The position numbers and the translations under genes were made by a program. 64,000 nt of DNA from Dermatemys mawii (Eukaryota > Chordata > Testudines > Dermatemydidae). The stretch covers positions 39,128,642 through 39,192,641 of the forward strand of contig ML677335.1 of NCBI GenBank assembly GCA_007922305.1, in the 5' to 3' direction. Positions 54,821-64,000 of the stretch are shown piece by piece (the stretch's first letter is position 1; the number at the start of each line of letters is the position of its first letter). The notes under the pieces were generated by a model. That model ran no database searches. It worked only from the letters and a program-made list of their open reading frames with translations, and was not told the DNA's origin.

Positions 54821-55704
54821 TAGGGCTGTCAACTGCAGTGAATGCAAAACAAATTAACAAAGTCAAGATTAATCACAGTTTTAATCGCTCTGTGATTAAT
54901 AGAATTACAATTTAAATTTATTGTAAATATTTTTCAATGTTTTTCTACATTTTCAGATATATTGATTTCACTTATAACACAGAATACCAAGTGTACAAGG
55001 CTCACTTGATATTACAACAGTGCCTGTTCTCACTTTCAGGTGACATTGTGATAAGAAGTGGGCAGCACTGTCTCCCAGAAATGTAAACAAACTTATTTGA
55101 CATAGCAGTTGGCGGAACAAGAGGTAGGACTGAGTGAACTTGTAGGTTCTAAAGTTTTACATTGATTTGTTGTTGAGTGCAGTTATGTAAAAAGAAAATG
55201 TAAATTGGACTTGCACAGGGGGAGGGAAAGCTCAGTGGTTTGAGTACTGGCCTGCTAAATCCAAGGTTGTGACTTCAGTCCTTGAGGGTGACCATTTAGT
55301 GATCTGGAGCAAAAATATGTTGGATGATTTAGTTGGGGATTGGTCCTGCTTTGAGCAGAGGGTTGGACTAGATGATCTCGTAAGGTCTCTTCCAACCTTG
55401 ATACTCTAGTATAGAAATTTCACTACAGTATTTGAATGAGGTGAATTAGAAAAATAGTATTTCTTTTGTTTATCTTTCCTTCAGTGCAAATATTTGTAAT
55501 AAAAATAATCTAAAATGAGCACTGTACACTTTATATTCTGTGTTGTATATTTGAAAATTGTAAAAAAACCCCAAAATATGTATAATTACATTGAAATTGG
55601 TAGTCTATTGTTTATCAGTGAGATTAAAACTGCAATTAATCACAACTATTTTTTTAATCTCGCAATTAATTGCAATTATTTTTTTTAGTAATTTGACAGC
55701 CCTA
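54821..55704 (+). mobile_element. hAT element (TAGGGCTGTCAA ends), with SINE inside
   Basis: This 884-bp element has ends TAGGGCTGTCAA and TTTGACAGCCCTA. The exact 8-bp TSD is GTGAAAAG (54813-54820 and 55705-55712). Its subterminal sequence matches both ends of the 4610-6221 element in the same order, but the transposase region is deleted. A Cry-type SINE is inserted at about 55212-55414. Confidence 0.94.
55212..55414 (+). mobile_element. Cry-type tRNA-derived SINE with CR1-like tail
   Basis: The 5' part GGAAAGCTCAGTGGTTTGAG resembles a tRNA A box. The region up to GTGACTTCAGTCCTTGAG takes the place of the B box, as in the turtle tRNA-Lys SINEs. The 3' part, GGGGATTGGTCCTGCTTTGA and GGTTGGACTAGATGATCTC, is shared with the CR1 3' ends at 26430 and 42380. 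Possible TSD halves are AAATTGGACT and AAATTTCACT. This element is the strongest turtle marker in the window. Confidence 0.85.
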
Positions 55705-55712
55705 GTGAAAAG

Positions 55713-56919
55713 ACTGGGAAGATTGTAAGCAAGGGATGGGTGTGGAATTAGAGCAGACCTCAAGTGCAGTATCTCAAAGCAAAGTACAAATATGAATCAA
55801 CTCAGCCTCATGCCATGCCTAGAGAGAGGTAAGTAAAAGTGTGATGATGCAATCTTTCCAGGCAGGTAGCCTGAGGCATGGATATTAGCAATTTCCACAA
55901 GGAGTCTATGATGTGGGTGTACAAATCCCAAAATGGGCAACAAGGGGTTAAGGGATTATTTTGGGCTCAGTCAACTCACCACCGCTACCAGCACCACACA
56001 CACACCTGCTGCAGATGCTCCATCTGCTGGAGGAATTAAAAGACAAGGAATTAGCTCATTTGGGTGGCAGAGCTGGAGGTGAGCAGACATCTGCAGCTCC
56101 AGCAGCGCAGCGGAGAGGGAAGCCTAAAGGCTCTGACGTGGCTGCCCAAAAAGGTCCTTCAAGACACATCCTAGAGACAACCAGAGAGGGAAGTATCCTG
56201 TGGACTTTGGACATTAGTAACTTCCTTTTACTTACTGTGGTTTGGATTTCCCCACCAGCGGAAGGCCTTGGATTAACCCTTGGCCCAGGGAAGACATGCT
56301 TAAACAGCTTTGGTTGCCAGACTACTGGTAGCCCAAAGGGTCTTGAGTCAGAGCCCTGTAGAGTGAGAGGGCCTGGACTCCCCTCCCTACAACTCCCTTG
56401 GTAATCGGGGTTGCAGTCGTGACCACTAGGCCATGCTCTCCATCCAGACACTGAGTGTGGATCATTACAGAGTCCCAGTGAGGCAGTGGCATAGCTGGGA
56501 ATAGAACACAGACATCTGATACCTAAGACTCTGCTCGTATAATTTGATTGCTCTCACTGGCAATTAATATTCTCAGAAATTATGGTCTGATCACTGATTC
56601 TTATAAACACAAATGCTGGGACAAGGTGGCAATCAATGTCATTTGTTATAGGGCAAGGGGGACAGCTGTCCATACCCTTCCTCAGCCTGGCTTTGCCCCC
56701 CTTCCGGACTTTTCATAGGTCAACATGTTCCATTAGACTAGAGCTTCAACTTTGTGCCCCAGCCCAGATTTTGGACACAGTCAATAGGAAAGCAATCATT
56801 GGTGATGCTGTTGGGGTTGGAGAACGTTGTGTGTCCTTACACAACTGGGCCTTCCCGAGAATTTTTCTGAAGCAATGCCTCTGGCGATGCAACAATATTG
56901 ATGCATAACAGAGTTGAAT
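55713..56919. other. Intergenic; LTR-related stretch at about 55960-56405
   Basis: A 147-codon + strand open frame (55961-56404) looks repeat-derived. Its 3' part, GTAGAGTGAGAGGGCCTGGA then CTCCCCTCCC, resembles the solo LTR at 63190-63215. A SINE-like antisense stretch (AGCTGGGAATAGAACACAG) is near 56490. I assign no gene. Confidence 0.4.
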
Positions 56920-57059
56920 GAATAACAGAGTTGCATCTGATGAAGAGGGCTATAGCCCATGAAAGCTTATGCTGAAATAAACTGGTTAATCTCTAAGGTG
57001 CTACAAGTATTCTTTGTTTTCTTTACAGATACAGACTAACACGGCTGCTATTCTTAAAC
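56920..57059 (+). mobile_element. Single-copy member of the inverted-dimer retroelement family, with hammerhead-like core
   Basis: The 11-bp TSD CAGAGTTGAAT is exact at 56909-56919 and 57060-57070. The copy contains CTGATGA (56937-56943), a GGGCT/AGCCC stem, GAAA (56961-56964), then TTAATCTCTAAGGTGCTACA and the tail ACAGACTAACACGGCTGC. The same family forms inverted dimers at 1870-2021 and 33605-34200. Confidence 0.85.
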
Positions 57060-57070
57060 CAGAGTTGAAT

Positions 57071-58920
57071 TGTTCACTTTGCTCATCAAATAAATGATTT
57101 TTCTGTAATCTTTATTCAACCAATTGTACAAAAACCAAAGCAGCACATTTGCTGGCATGGTGAGGTGGGAGGATTTGTGTATTAAAAACAGTTGGCATTA
57201 AAGACAATTGCAGATTGGTGGTGGTACTAAGTCAGGTGCCGGAATGGAAGCAGCGATGTCAAGATGATGAAGAAACATGTCAAGCTCCCTTGACTGGATG
57301 CTGTTGTTGGCTGTGACAACCTCTAGGAGCCTGGTTGCGCAGTGTTGCTTTTTCAGCTAGTCTCTTCTACCCCAGCAGTGGCTGTAAAAGTCAGAAACTG
57401 TTCAGCAGCCTTCGAGTGCTCACCTGATTAAATACAGGTATTTTATTCTCTTTTTTTACTAAATATAAGAATCTTTTGTTAACTGTGCCTTCCTCTTTTT
57501 TTGTGGAGGTGTTTCTATTACTTGTTGCGTCTTTTATTAGTGATGCCTAGTTTATCCATGTACATGCTTTTAAACAGTCATATTGACTGTATAGTTTTCA
57601 CCAAGCTGTAAATAACGACAAGGAAATGAAATGCTGAAAGCTTTATAAACACGCCTTCAGGATTGCACAGTTAAGCTCACTGAATGCCAGGAAACTCAAA
57701 AATTAAGCAGAAATGAGATTAAAAAATGTTAGTGTCCTGCTTTGATTTTCTCATTCTTTTGCTAGCTGCTGTCTGAGAAACATGGTGTAGCAGCATGAAC
57801 TGACACATACCTTCAAAATATTGTTACATCTGTAATAGTAATTTCTTCATTTACTGACTTTAAGGCTTGGTTCTCAAAGTAGTTCATCCTGCAGGCCAAT
57901 TTGAAAAGCTGTGCAATCACTGGTAGTTCATGGACTTGGATTAAGAACCTCTTACTAAGGCAAGTTTAGCAGTATTTCTATTGTATGCTTCAGTGTTCTA
58001 TGACCTTTTACAGTAGAATGCATGAGGGCAAGCCTAGTCATGTAGGCTGATTTCTATGTCTCTGGATCCATAGAACACTAAGAGGTCAGGTTAGATGGCT
58101 TGTCTCTAAAGGGAGTACTCAGTAGGGTGCCCTTGTCATGCAAGGGTGCATTGGGGAGGACGAAAAGGCACCCTACATTGCATCCCCCACACTTTCCAGT
58201 GTACCAGTGCAAAAGCTTTCGGCTTATGTGTTTTTTATCTGGACATCCGTTAGGGTTGTATCACGTCACACACACACCCCCTTGCTTCCATTAGCCATAC
58301 TTAAAGAGATTTGCCACTTAAAACAAATGTTGCTTTCTCTTTGTTTATGGGAAGCCCTTAATGCTTTCCTCTTAAGGAGAGGGATCTATTTGTTCTAATC
58401 CTTCCCTCTGAATCTGCTGCTACCCATCTTGTGTGATTTCTTTTTATATCTAGTTTCTTCTCCCTATCCTCATTCCTCATATAGACGTTCCTCCCTCTGG
58501 GCCTGCAGTGACAGTCACTGGTGGTGACAATGCTTCCCTGTAAACCATATTGTGCCACTGGCTTGCTTTAACTCATCCGTGCAAGGTTACTCTGAAGCCT
58601 TCCCTGGAGGGCAATTAAACCACTGAAGGAAAAAACACTTCACTGGCACAGCTAGATGCGGAAGTTTATTGCCATCAGAATTACAACTCTGGACTTGAGT
58701 GACTTTGGCGGAAATAATGATTACACAGGGAAGTGAGTTTCTACTTTTATACGTCAACTTTTTGTGCTACTTTTCTCTTCATTGATGACTGTATCTCATT
58801 CTTATCAAAATTCACACATTTTCTTCCCTACTTGTGAGTGCTCTTCCCCTTTAACTGGTTCTATAGTTTGTTCACATACTGAACTTTGCTGTCAATAGGA
58901 GTTAAGCACGAGTAATAGGA
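57071..58920. other. Intergenic, unassigned
   Basis: No gene or classified repeat is seen in this 1.8-kb stretch. Confidence 0.6.
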
Positions 58921-58924
58921 AGGA

Positions 58925-59160
58925 AGGGTAGTCTGGTGATTAGGGCACTAGCCTAGGAATTGGGAGACCAAACTTCAGGTCCCTGATCTTGCCAAAGACT
59001 TCAGATATGACTCTGACAAAGTCACTTAGCCTCTTTGTGCCTCAGCTCCCCAACTGTCAAATGGTGATCATAGTACTTCTTCATAGGGCTAGTGTAAAGA
59101 TTATGGAGTGCTCAAATATTTTGTTAGTGCCATCAAGCGAGTATGTAAGAAAAATGAAAT
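58925..59160 (+). repeat. MIR/CORE-SINE copy
   Basis: The order of motifs is that of a tRNA-derived MIR. GTCTGGTGATTAGGGCACTA is followed by a degenerate B-box region and TGACTCTGACAAAGTCACTT. Then come AGCCTCTTTGTGCCTCAG, a TCAAATGGTGATCATAGTAC block and GTGTAAAGATTATGGAGTGC. It is diverged and its ends are approximate. Confidence 0.75.
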
Positions 59161-61354
59161 ATGTAGGATTGATAAGAGCATATTCTTTTTCATGTAGATT
59201 CTTATATCATGTCCACCATCATGGGCTTAGCAGCTTCCAGGAGGGCATTAAATTAAGTGACTAGCATTTGCCCTTTGTGGTTCTTCTTTTTACCTCTCCC
59301 CAAGAAAGAAACATAGGGCCTGACCCTGCTCCTGTTGAAGTCATTTGCCAGATTCCATTGATTCAGGGGGACTAGTCAGGGCCAAAGCTGCCAGTGGATC
59401 TCTTTGTCATCATCATGTATTAGAGAAATGGTGCCATGGAGGATGTGATGGGGGTGGGGGGTGGAGGGGGAATCTCTGCTTGTATGAATGGTTTATGACT
59501 ATATGGCTTTGCAACTGAGATGGATTGATTCTTTTATAGACCTATCCCTAGGACTCTTAGAGACTTAATAATTCAGTTGTGTTGTGCATTATTTTTATTA
59601 CAAAGTTGGGGCTTGATCTAAAGTCTATTGTTATCAATGAAAGGGCTCTCATTGACTTGCACGGGGTGTATGATTGGGAAGAATTGTTACCATCAGTATT
59701 AATTTATTTTATCTGCCTTTCACCATCATTTGTAAAAACCATACAAAATCAAGATACTAGTTTATAAATACACAAAACAAAACACAAGTATGAATTCAAA
59801 ATGCTGAAACAACTCAATATACAGCATAATAACTGCTGCCTTAAAATTCATGAGTTTGCATCCACATTTCATGAAACAAGTGCTTCTGTAAATCTGCATA
59901 TTTTTCATCCCTAATTTTTCCCCACACCGAAGTGTCTTAATACCCAACAATAAAGATTATATGCTCTATCAAATCAGCCTCCCTATTTCTCACTGTATAT
60001 TTCTTTAAAAACATATGCTCCATCCATTTTTTTAAAGGGAATAAAATTCATAAGTTGGTAGATAATGCACTATGGGCCTGGTCCAAGTCTATCAGAACCA
60101 CTGACAGGACTGCCATTGACTTCAGAGGGCTTTGGATCTAGCACAAGATCCTTCCACTATCCCACATGTTCAGTGACTTAGAGTCAGGGGAATTTTTTCT
60201 GCTGTTACACTGGAGAGCAGAGGGACAAGTCACAGTGCATACAATTGAAAGCACGTGGCTAAGTCTTTGCAGGAGCGATAATTCAAATGTGAAAAGGAAC
60301 AGAAGAAAAAATAATAAATTCTCTATCTTCAGCACTCCTTAGACTTAAATCTAGTTTGAATACACATATTGCTATGACAACCAAAAAAAGAGCCTTTTTA
60401 TAAAGTAAAATGATGCATTTGGAAAGGGCTTTTGGAAGCCTATTTAGTGGGAACCTTAACCACTAAAGCCACCTGCCTCTTACAAGTGCCCATATGTCTG
60501 TCTTTCACCTAAATTAGCAGTATGTGCATTGCCCTTTTACTACTCACTTTTGACTATTGTATCTATTTGACAGCCATTTGCTTCTATCTCCCATCAGTAC
60601 TAAAAGAAGTAAGAGCAAAGGGTTGGTATAAATGGCCTCTCTGTGCTCAACTCCATAGCTGACCTGTCAGCCTGGAAACATTCTTCAAGCAACAGCCCTT
60701 TTGAATTTCTAAAGCTGAGTTTCAGCTGGAGAAGAAACCAGCCCCACCATGGAATGTGATCTCCTGAAGATGCTAAAGAGAATAGTCTAAAAAGCCTGGT
60801 AGCAAAGCTGGGTGGAGGCAAGGTCCTTGCTCTCAGGAAGGGGACAGTACTGAGTGCTCAAAGGAGGAACTCTATGGCTGACCAAGGAAAAGGTTATCTT
60901 TGAAGAACCATAGTTAGTCACCGGCTCTGCGAAACACGGCAGGTCAACAAATTTTCCTTCGCTGTCCACCTGTGGAAGCAGTTTTCTGAGGAAGCCAGGC
61001 AACAGTGCATGCACAGAGCTCTAAGAGGGGTTCTGCTTAGTGAACGGCCAACATTTCAACTCTACACTGCAGTTAACCCTTACTGCTAAAACTTGTCATG
61101 AAAGATTTCAGCCTAGGGGGAAGGTTTTTCTTCCTCTTCAGCTAGGTAAATCTGTAGCTCCTACAGTATAATTGAGAAGTGGCTTTGTTTTGCCTTTTTT
61201 TGTGGTGGTGGTTTTTAATGCCAGGTGTCTGGAAAGTCACTGGGAGCAGTAGTTATTTTGCCTGGTCTGGGTTTCATTTAAGCCCACTAGTTCATATCCA
61301 CCCCAAGACAGTAGTGCCCAAAAATAGTTGTGATGCCCTGTGTAAGATGAAGTG
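59161..61354. other. Intergenic; short palindromic repeats near 59310-59395 and 60065-60150
   Basis: GGGCCTGACCCTGCTCCTG with GACTAGTCAGGGCC, and the related ATGGGCCTGGTCCAAG with TGCCATTGACTTCAGAGGGC, look like decayed copies of an old inverted interspersed repeat. The remainder is unassigned. Confidence 0.4.
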
Positions 61355-61480
61355 GTGATTCATAAATGTTAAGGCTAAAAGGAACCATTATAATATTCTA
61401 GTTTGATCTGCATAACACAGGCCACAGGCATTAGCCCCAGTAACTCCTGCATCAAGCCTCAAATTCTTGGTTTCTTACCT
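61355..61480 (-). mobile_element. CR1-like fragment, minus strand
   Basis: AAAGGAACCATTATAATATTCTAG followed by TTTGATCTGCATAACACAGG and AGTAACTCCTGCATCAAGCC is the antisense 3' region of an old CR1 subfamily. It is short and diverged. Confidence 0.6.
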
Positions 61481-62759
61481 TTCAGAAAGACAGCCAGTCT
61501 TGCTCTCTCTCTCTTCTTTTCTTACTAACACACCCATGTAACACTTGGCACTGGTTAGCAATCGTGGCAGAAAATCTGAGGACAGAAGGATGTAAAGGCT
61601 GAGCACACATCTCACTTCAAGAGGTGGTCCTTTTAGTTGAGGCACTTTGGACAGAATAGAGAAAACTTATTGTGGCTTTTACCTATCCTAGGAATACATG
61701 GGAGATTGCAGCCTCATGGCCCATTAGACCATCAAGAAATTGCAAATGATTTTTGTTTTTAAGTAAAAGGACATCGACTTGAAAAATCCACTTCCATTTG
61801 AAAATTATGTAACTTCCATTTGTTCCAAGGAACACCTGAGAATATTAGAACACAAAAAAAGATTTGGAGGATGGCAGGAATTCCCTGACTTTTGTATCTG
61901 TACATTGTGTAGAGCCAGCTTTATTCTTATTTTGATGGTCACTTGCCTCCTTCTCATGCATCGTTCTTGGCGGGAGTTTGTATTCATGCTCCTTTCCAGA
62001 TCCGATGTTGCCAGCTCTCATGACTTCATTGTGAGTCTCACAATATTTGACACTTTTCTGGAGTCATGTGCTCGTGTGAAAATTTTAGCTTGTTTTAAAA
62101 AAGTATTTTTCAAGTCTTCATGCTTTCAGAGAGAAGCTTGAAAACATGAATTCTAAAGGCTCAAAAACGAGAAGATAGATAAAAATCCAAGGTATTGGTT
62201 TTAAAAATCTCATGATTTCAAAGGGAATCTCATGATTTTGGGGGAGAGCCTAACTCATGATTTTGAAGTGCTTAGGCTTTGCAATACTGAAGAGGCTGTT
62301 TGCTAGGAAAAGAGAAGTAGAAGAGGCAGTAGGCAGGTGTGTGCAGAGAAAAAGCAGGGGAGAAATAGGCATGTTTGGTAGATGAACTCTTGGGCCAACA
62401 GCAAAGGAGGAGTAAAACCATTATAATTTTTTTAAAGGAATCCTTTTTTTAAAAAAAATGTCAGGGCATAGTATTTAAATGGTGCCCTGTAGGAAAAATG
62501 TTAATATATAAAGAAAAATTAAAGTTGGCCATGTCCTTAGTCACTAGTTTATAACATAGACTTAAGTACCTTGTGTTTTGGCAATAAATATATACTAGGC
62601 TGTTAACACAAATTAAAAAATGAAACTTGAATGCCTTTATTTTTGCTTGCTATCCAGGTTTTGACCTCCTTAAGATTTAGCCTCAAAGGAATGGTATGTC
62701 CTGTACTGAATGTGAACAGTGGGCGTTCCATACAGGCATTGGGTTCTGTTCTTCCCTAG
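61481..62759. other. Intergenic, unassigned
   Basis: No gene is recognised. Repeated CATGATTTTG / CTCATGATTT motifs near 62210-62262 are the only pattern. Confidence 0.6.
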
Positions 62760-62763
62760 ATAT

Positions 62764-63387
62764 TGTGACGGAGTCAGACCAGAAGGATATAAGAGAGTGC
62801 TGGAAGGCAGGTATATTAGTCTCAGGATGTGCAGGTCCCTGTTCCCTGGATAGCCAAACAAAGGCTATTCCAGGCCAATCAAGACACCTGAGGCCAATTA
62901 AGAACCTTCTAGAAAGGAGTAGAAACAGCTAGTCTGATTGGGACTGGCTGAAACCAGATAAAAACCTCCCAGTTAGTCAGGTGGCTGTGGGAGGAAGTTG
63001 TGCTTTTGGTGAGACTGAGTGGTGGACAACATATCCTCCAGAAGGAAGGAGGCCCTGAGGTAAGGGTGAAGTGGAGTTTGAAGAAGCGGGGACTGCTGTG
63101 GGGAAGTAGCCCAGGGAATTGTATTGTGTTTTTTGGATAAAAGGTCAGCCATCTTAGCTGATACTATTAGGGTCCCTGTGCTGGAGCCCGGAGTAGAGGG
63201 TGGGCCTGGGCTCCCCCCTTTTTCCATCTTCCATACTGGCCTGTGATAAAGGTAACTCACTAGGTGGTGACTCTTGCCAATTATACTGAGAAAGGGAGGT
63301 CACTCTGGGGCCTAGATGAGTTTCTGAGGCCCCTAAATCTGCCAGGAAGCGCAGGACCCACAAGTACAAACTTGGAGCTTTGTCACA
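62764..63387. mobile_element. Solo LTR (candidate)
   Basis: This 624-bp unit begins TGTGACGGAGTCAGACC and ends GCTTTGTCACA, giving inverted TGTGAC/GTCACA termini. A 4-bp duplication, ATAT, lies at 62760-62763 and 63388-63391. No gag/pol or second LTR is in the window. The strand is uncertain. It is probably the product of recombination between the two LTRs of an old retroelement. Confidence 0.75.
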
Positions 63388-63391
63388 ATAT

Positions 63392-64000
63392 ATGGATATC
63401 TTTCAGTATCATAATTAATTATGTTGGTATATTGACTTGAGGATCTAAGTTATCAAGAGGAAAACATACTGCAAGTGACTTGGTTTGCACATCAGCTATA
63501 TTTTTAATCTGTGGACTGTTAGGCTGTAAGTTTTCATCTGCCTTGTAGATTTAAATCTTTCAGCTGATGGATGTCTGTCTATCAAATGCGGGAGACAGAA
63601 TCTTATTTCAGAACATTTGCTGCTGAGCATGTGCACACAGGAAAAGTAGTGGTTGCAGAGCAAAAAGTCTGCACATAGGCAATTACCTCTAGGACTGATT
63701 TTTCTCCTAGTAATTTCAATAGGAGCAAGATTGGACCTTGAGTCATCAGATTCAAATTTCTGCAAAGCTTTATTTATATGCTTAGCTTTACATACTGTGA
63801 TTAGTCTAATTGAAGTCAAGGGACTGCTGATAGAGTGTCTAGTTAAGCACATATGTGATGTATCTAAGACTTCGCAAGATAAGAGCCTAACACTTCTATC
63901 CTGCAAACTGCTGATTTTTAAAAGGGTGTCCAATGGGTCATCCCAGAGCCCTCTGCAGGACAATAGCTTAAAAATTACTTTTACAATAATGTTGACCATT
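63392..64000. other. Intergenic, unassigned to window end
   Basis: A 167-codon minus-strand open frame (63496-63999) has no recognisable domain and overlaps decayed repeat-like sequence. I see no DLG5 exon. Confidence 0.5.

Noticed and set aside
55212..55290. A tRNA gene
   Set aside because: The tRNA-like head has a degenerate B box, no clear cloverleaf acceptor pairing, and continues into a CR1-like tail. It is a SINE.
63496..63999. 167-codon minus-strand open frame at the window end
   Set aside because: No domain, no exon signals matched to a known gene and repeat-like wording in the DNA. It is open to the window end but unsupported.
45791..64000. 5' exons of DLG5 expected downstream by human synteny
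   Set aside because: I found no splice-bounded segment resembling DLG5. The human intergenic gap is tens of kilobases, so absence here is expected.

Overview
The window is vertebrate nuclear DNA, most likely from a turtle (Testudines, probably Cryptodira). The evidence is GT-AG introns, several CR1 LINE copies with the chelonian/avian type of 3' end, and a tRNA-Lys-like SINE with a CR1-type tail (Cry type, at about 55.2 kb). Many hAT-type DNA elements of kinds abundant in turtle genomes are also present. The species assignment is an inference from the repeats. The coding sequence alone only says tetrapod.

The one protein-coding gene is POLR3A, the largest (catalytic) subunit of RNA polymerase III, on the + strand from before base 715 to the TAG at 42674-42676. 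I placed 26 coding exons. They correspond to exons 6-31 of the 31-exon human gene (human residues about 216-1390). Together they read 1174 codons plus a stop with no frameshift or premature stop. Exons 1-5 (start codon and N-terminal zinc-binding region) lie upstream of the window. The catalytic aspartate motif is in exon 11, the bridge helix in exon 19 and the trigger loop in exon 24. A long 3' UTR probably runs to a poly(A) signal at 45768-45773.

Introns 6, 8, 19, 21, 23, 26 and 30 are crowded with transposons, and many are nested. Examples are a solo LTR inside a hAT element (19.9-21.0 kb), a CR1 inside an opposite-strand CR1 (24.9-27.1 kb), a GC-rich 991-bp hAT element (27.5-28.5 kb), a three-level nest (33.6-34.2 kb), and a hAT element inside a CR1 (41.0-41.4 kb). 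Exact or near-exact target-site duplications (TSDs) fix many boundaries to the base.

From about 45.8 kb to the end I see no gene, only repeats and unassigned sequence. In human the gene downstream of POLR3A in this orientation is DLG5. I find no DLG5 exon, so this is probably the POLR3A-DLG5 intergenic space.

The observations most worth following are an in-frame 36-bp candidate cassette exon in intron 21 (24330-24365) and a retroelement family. That family appears three times with 11-13 bp TSDs, twice as head-to-head inverted dimers with the same architecture, and once with a hammerhead-ribozyme-like core. I found no evidence of a wholly new multi-gene system.
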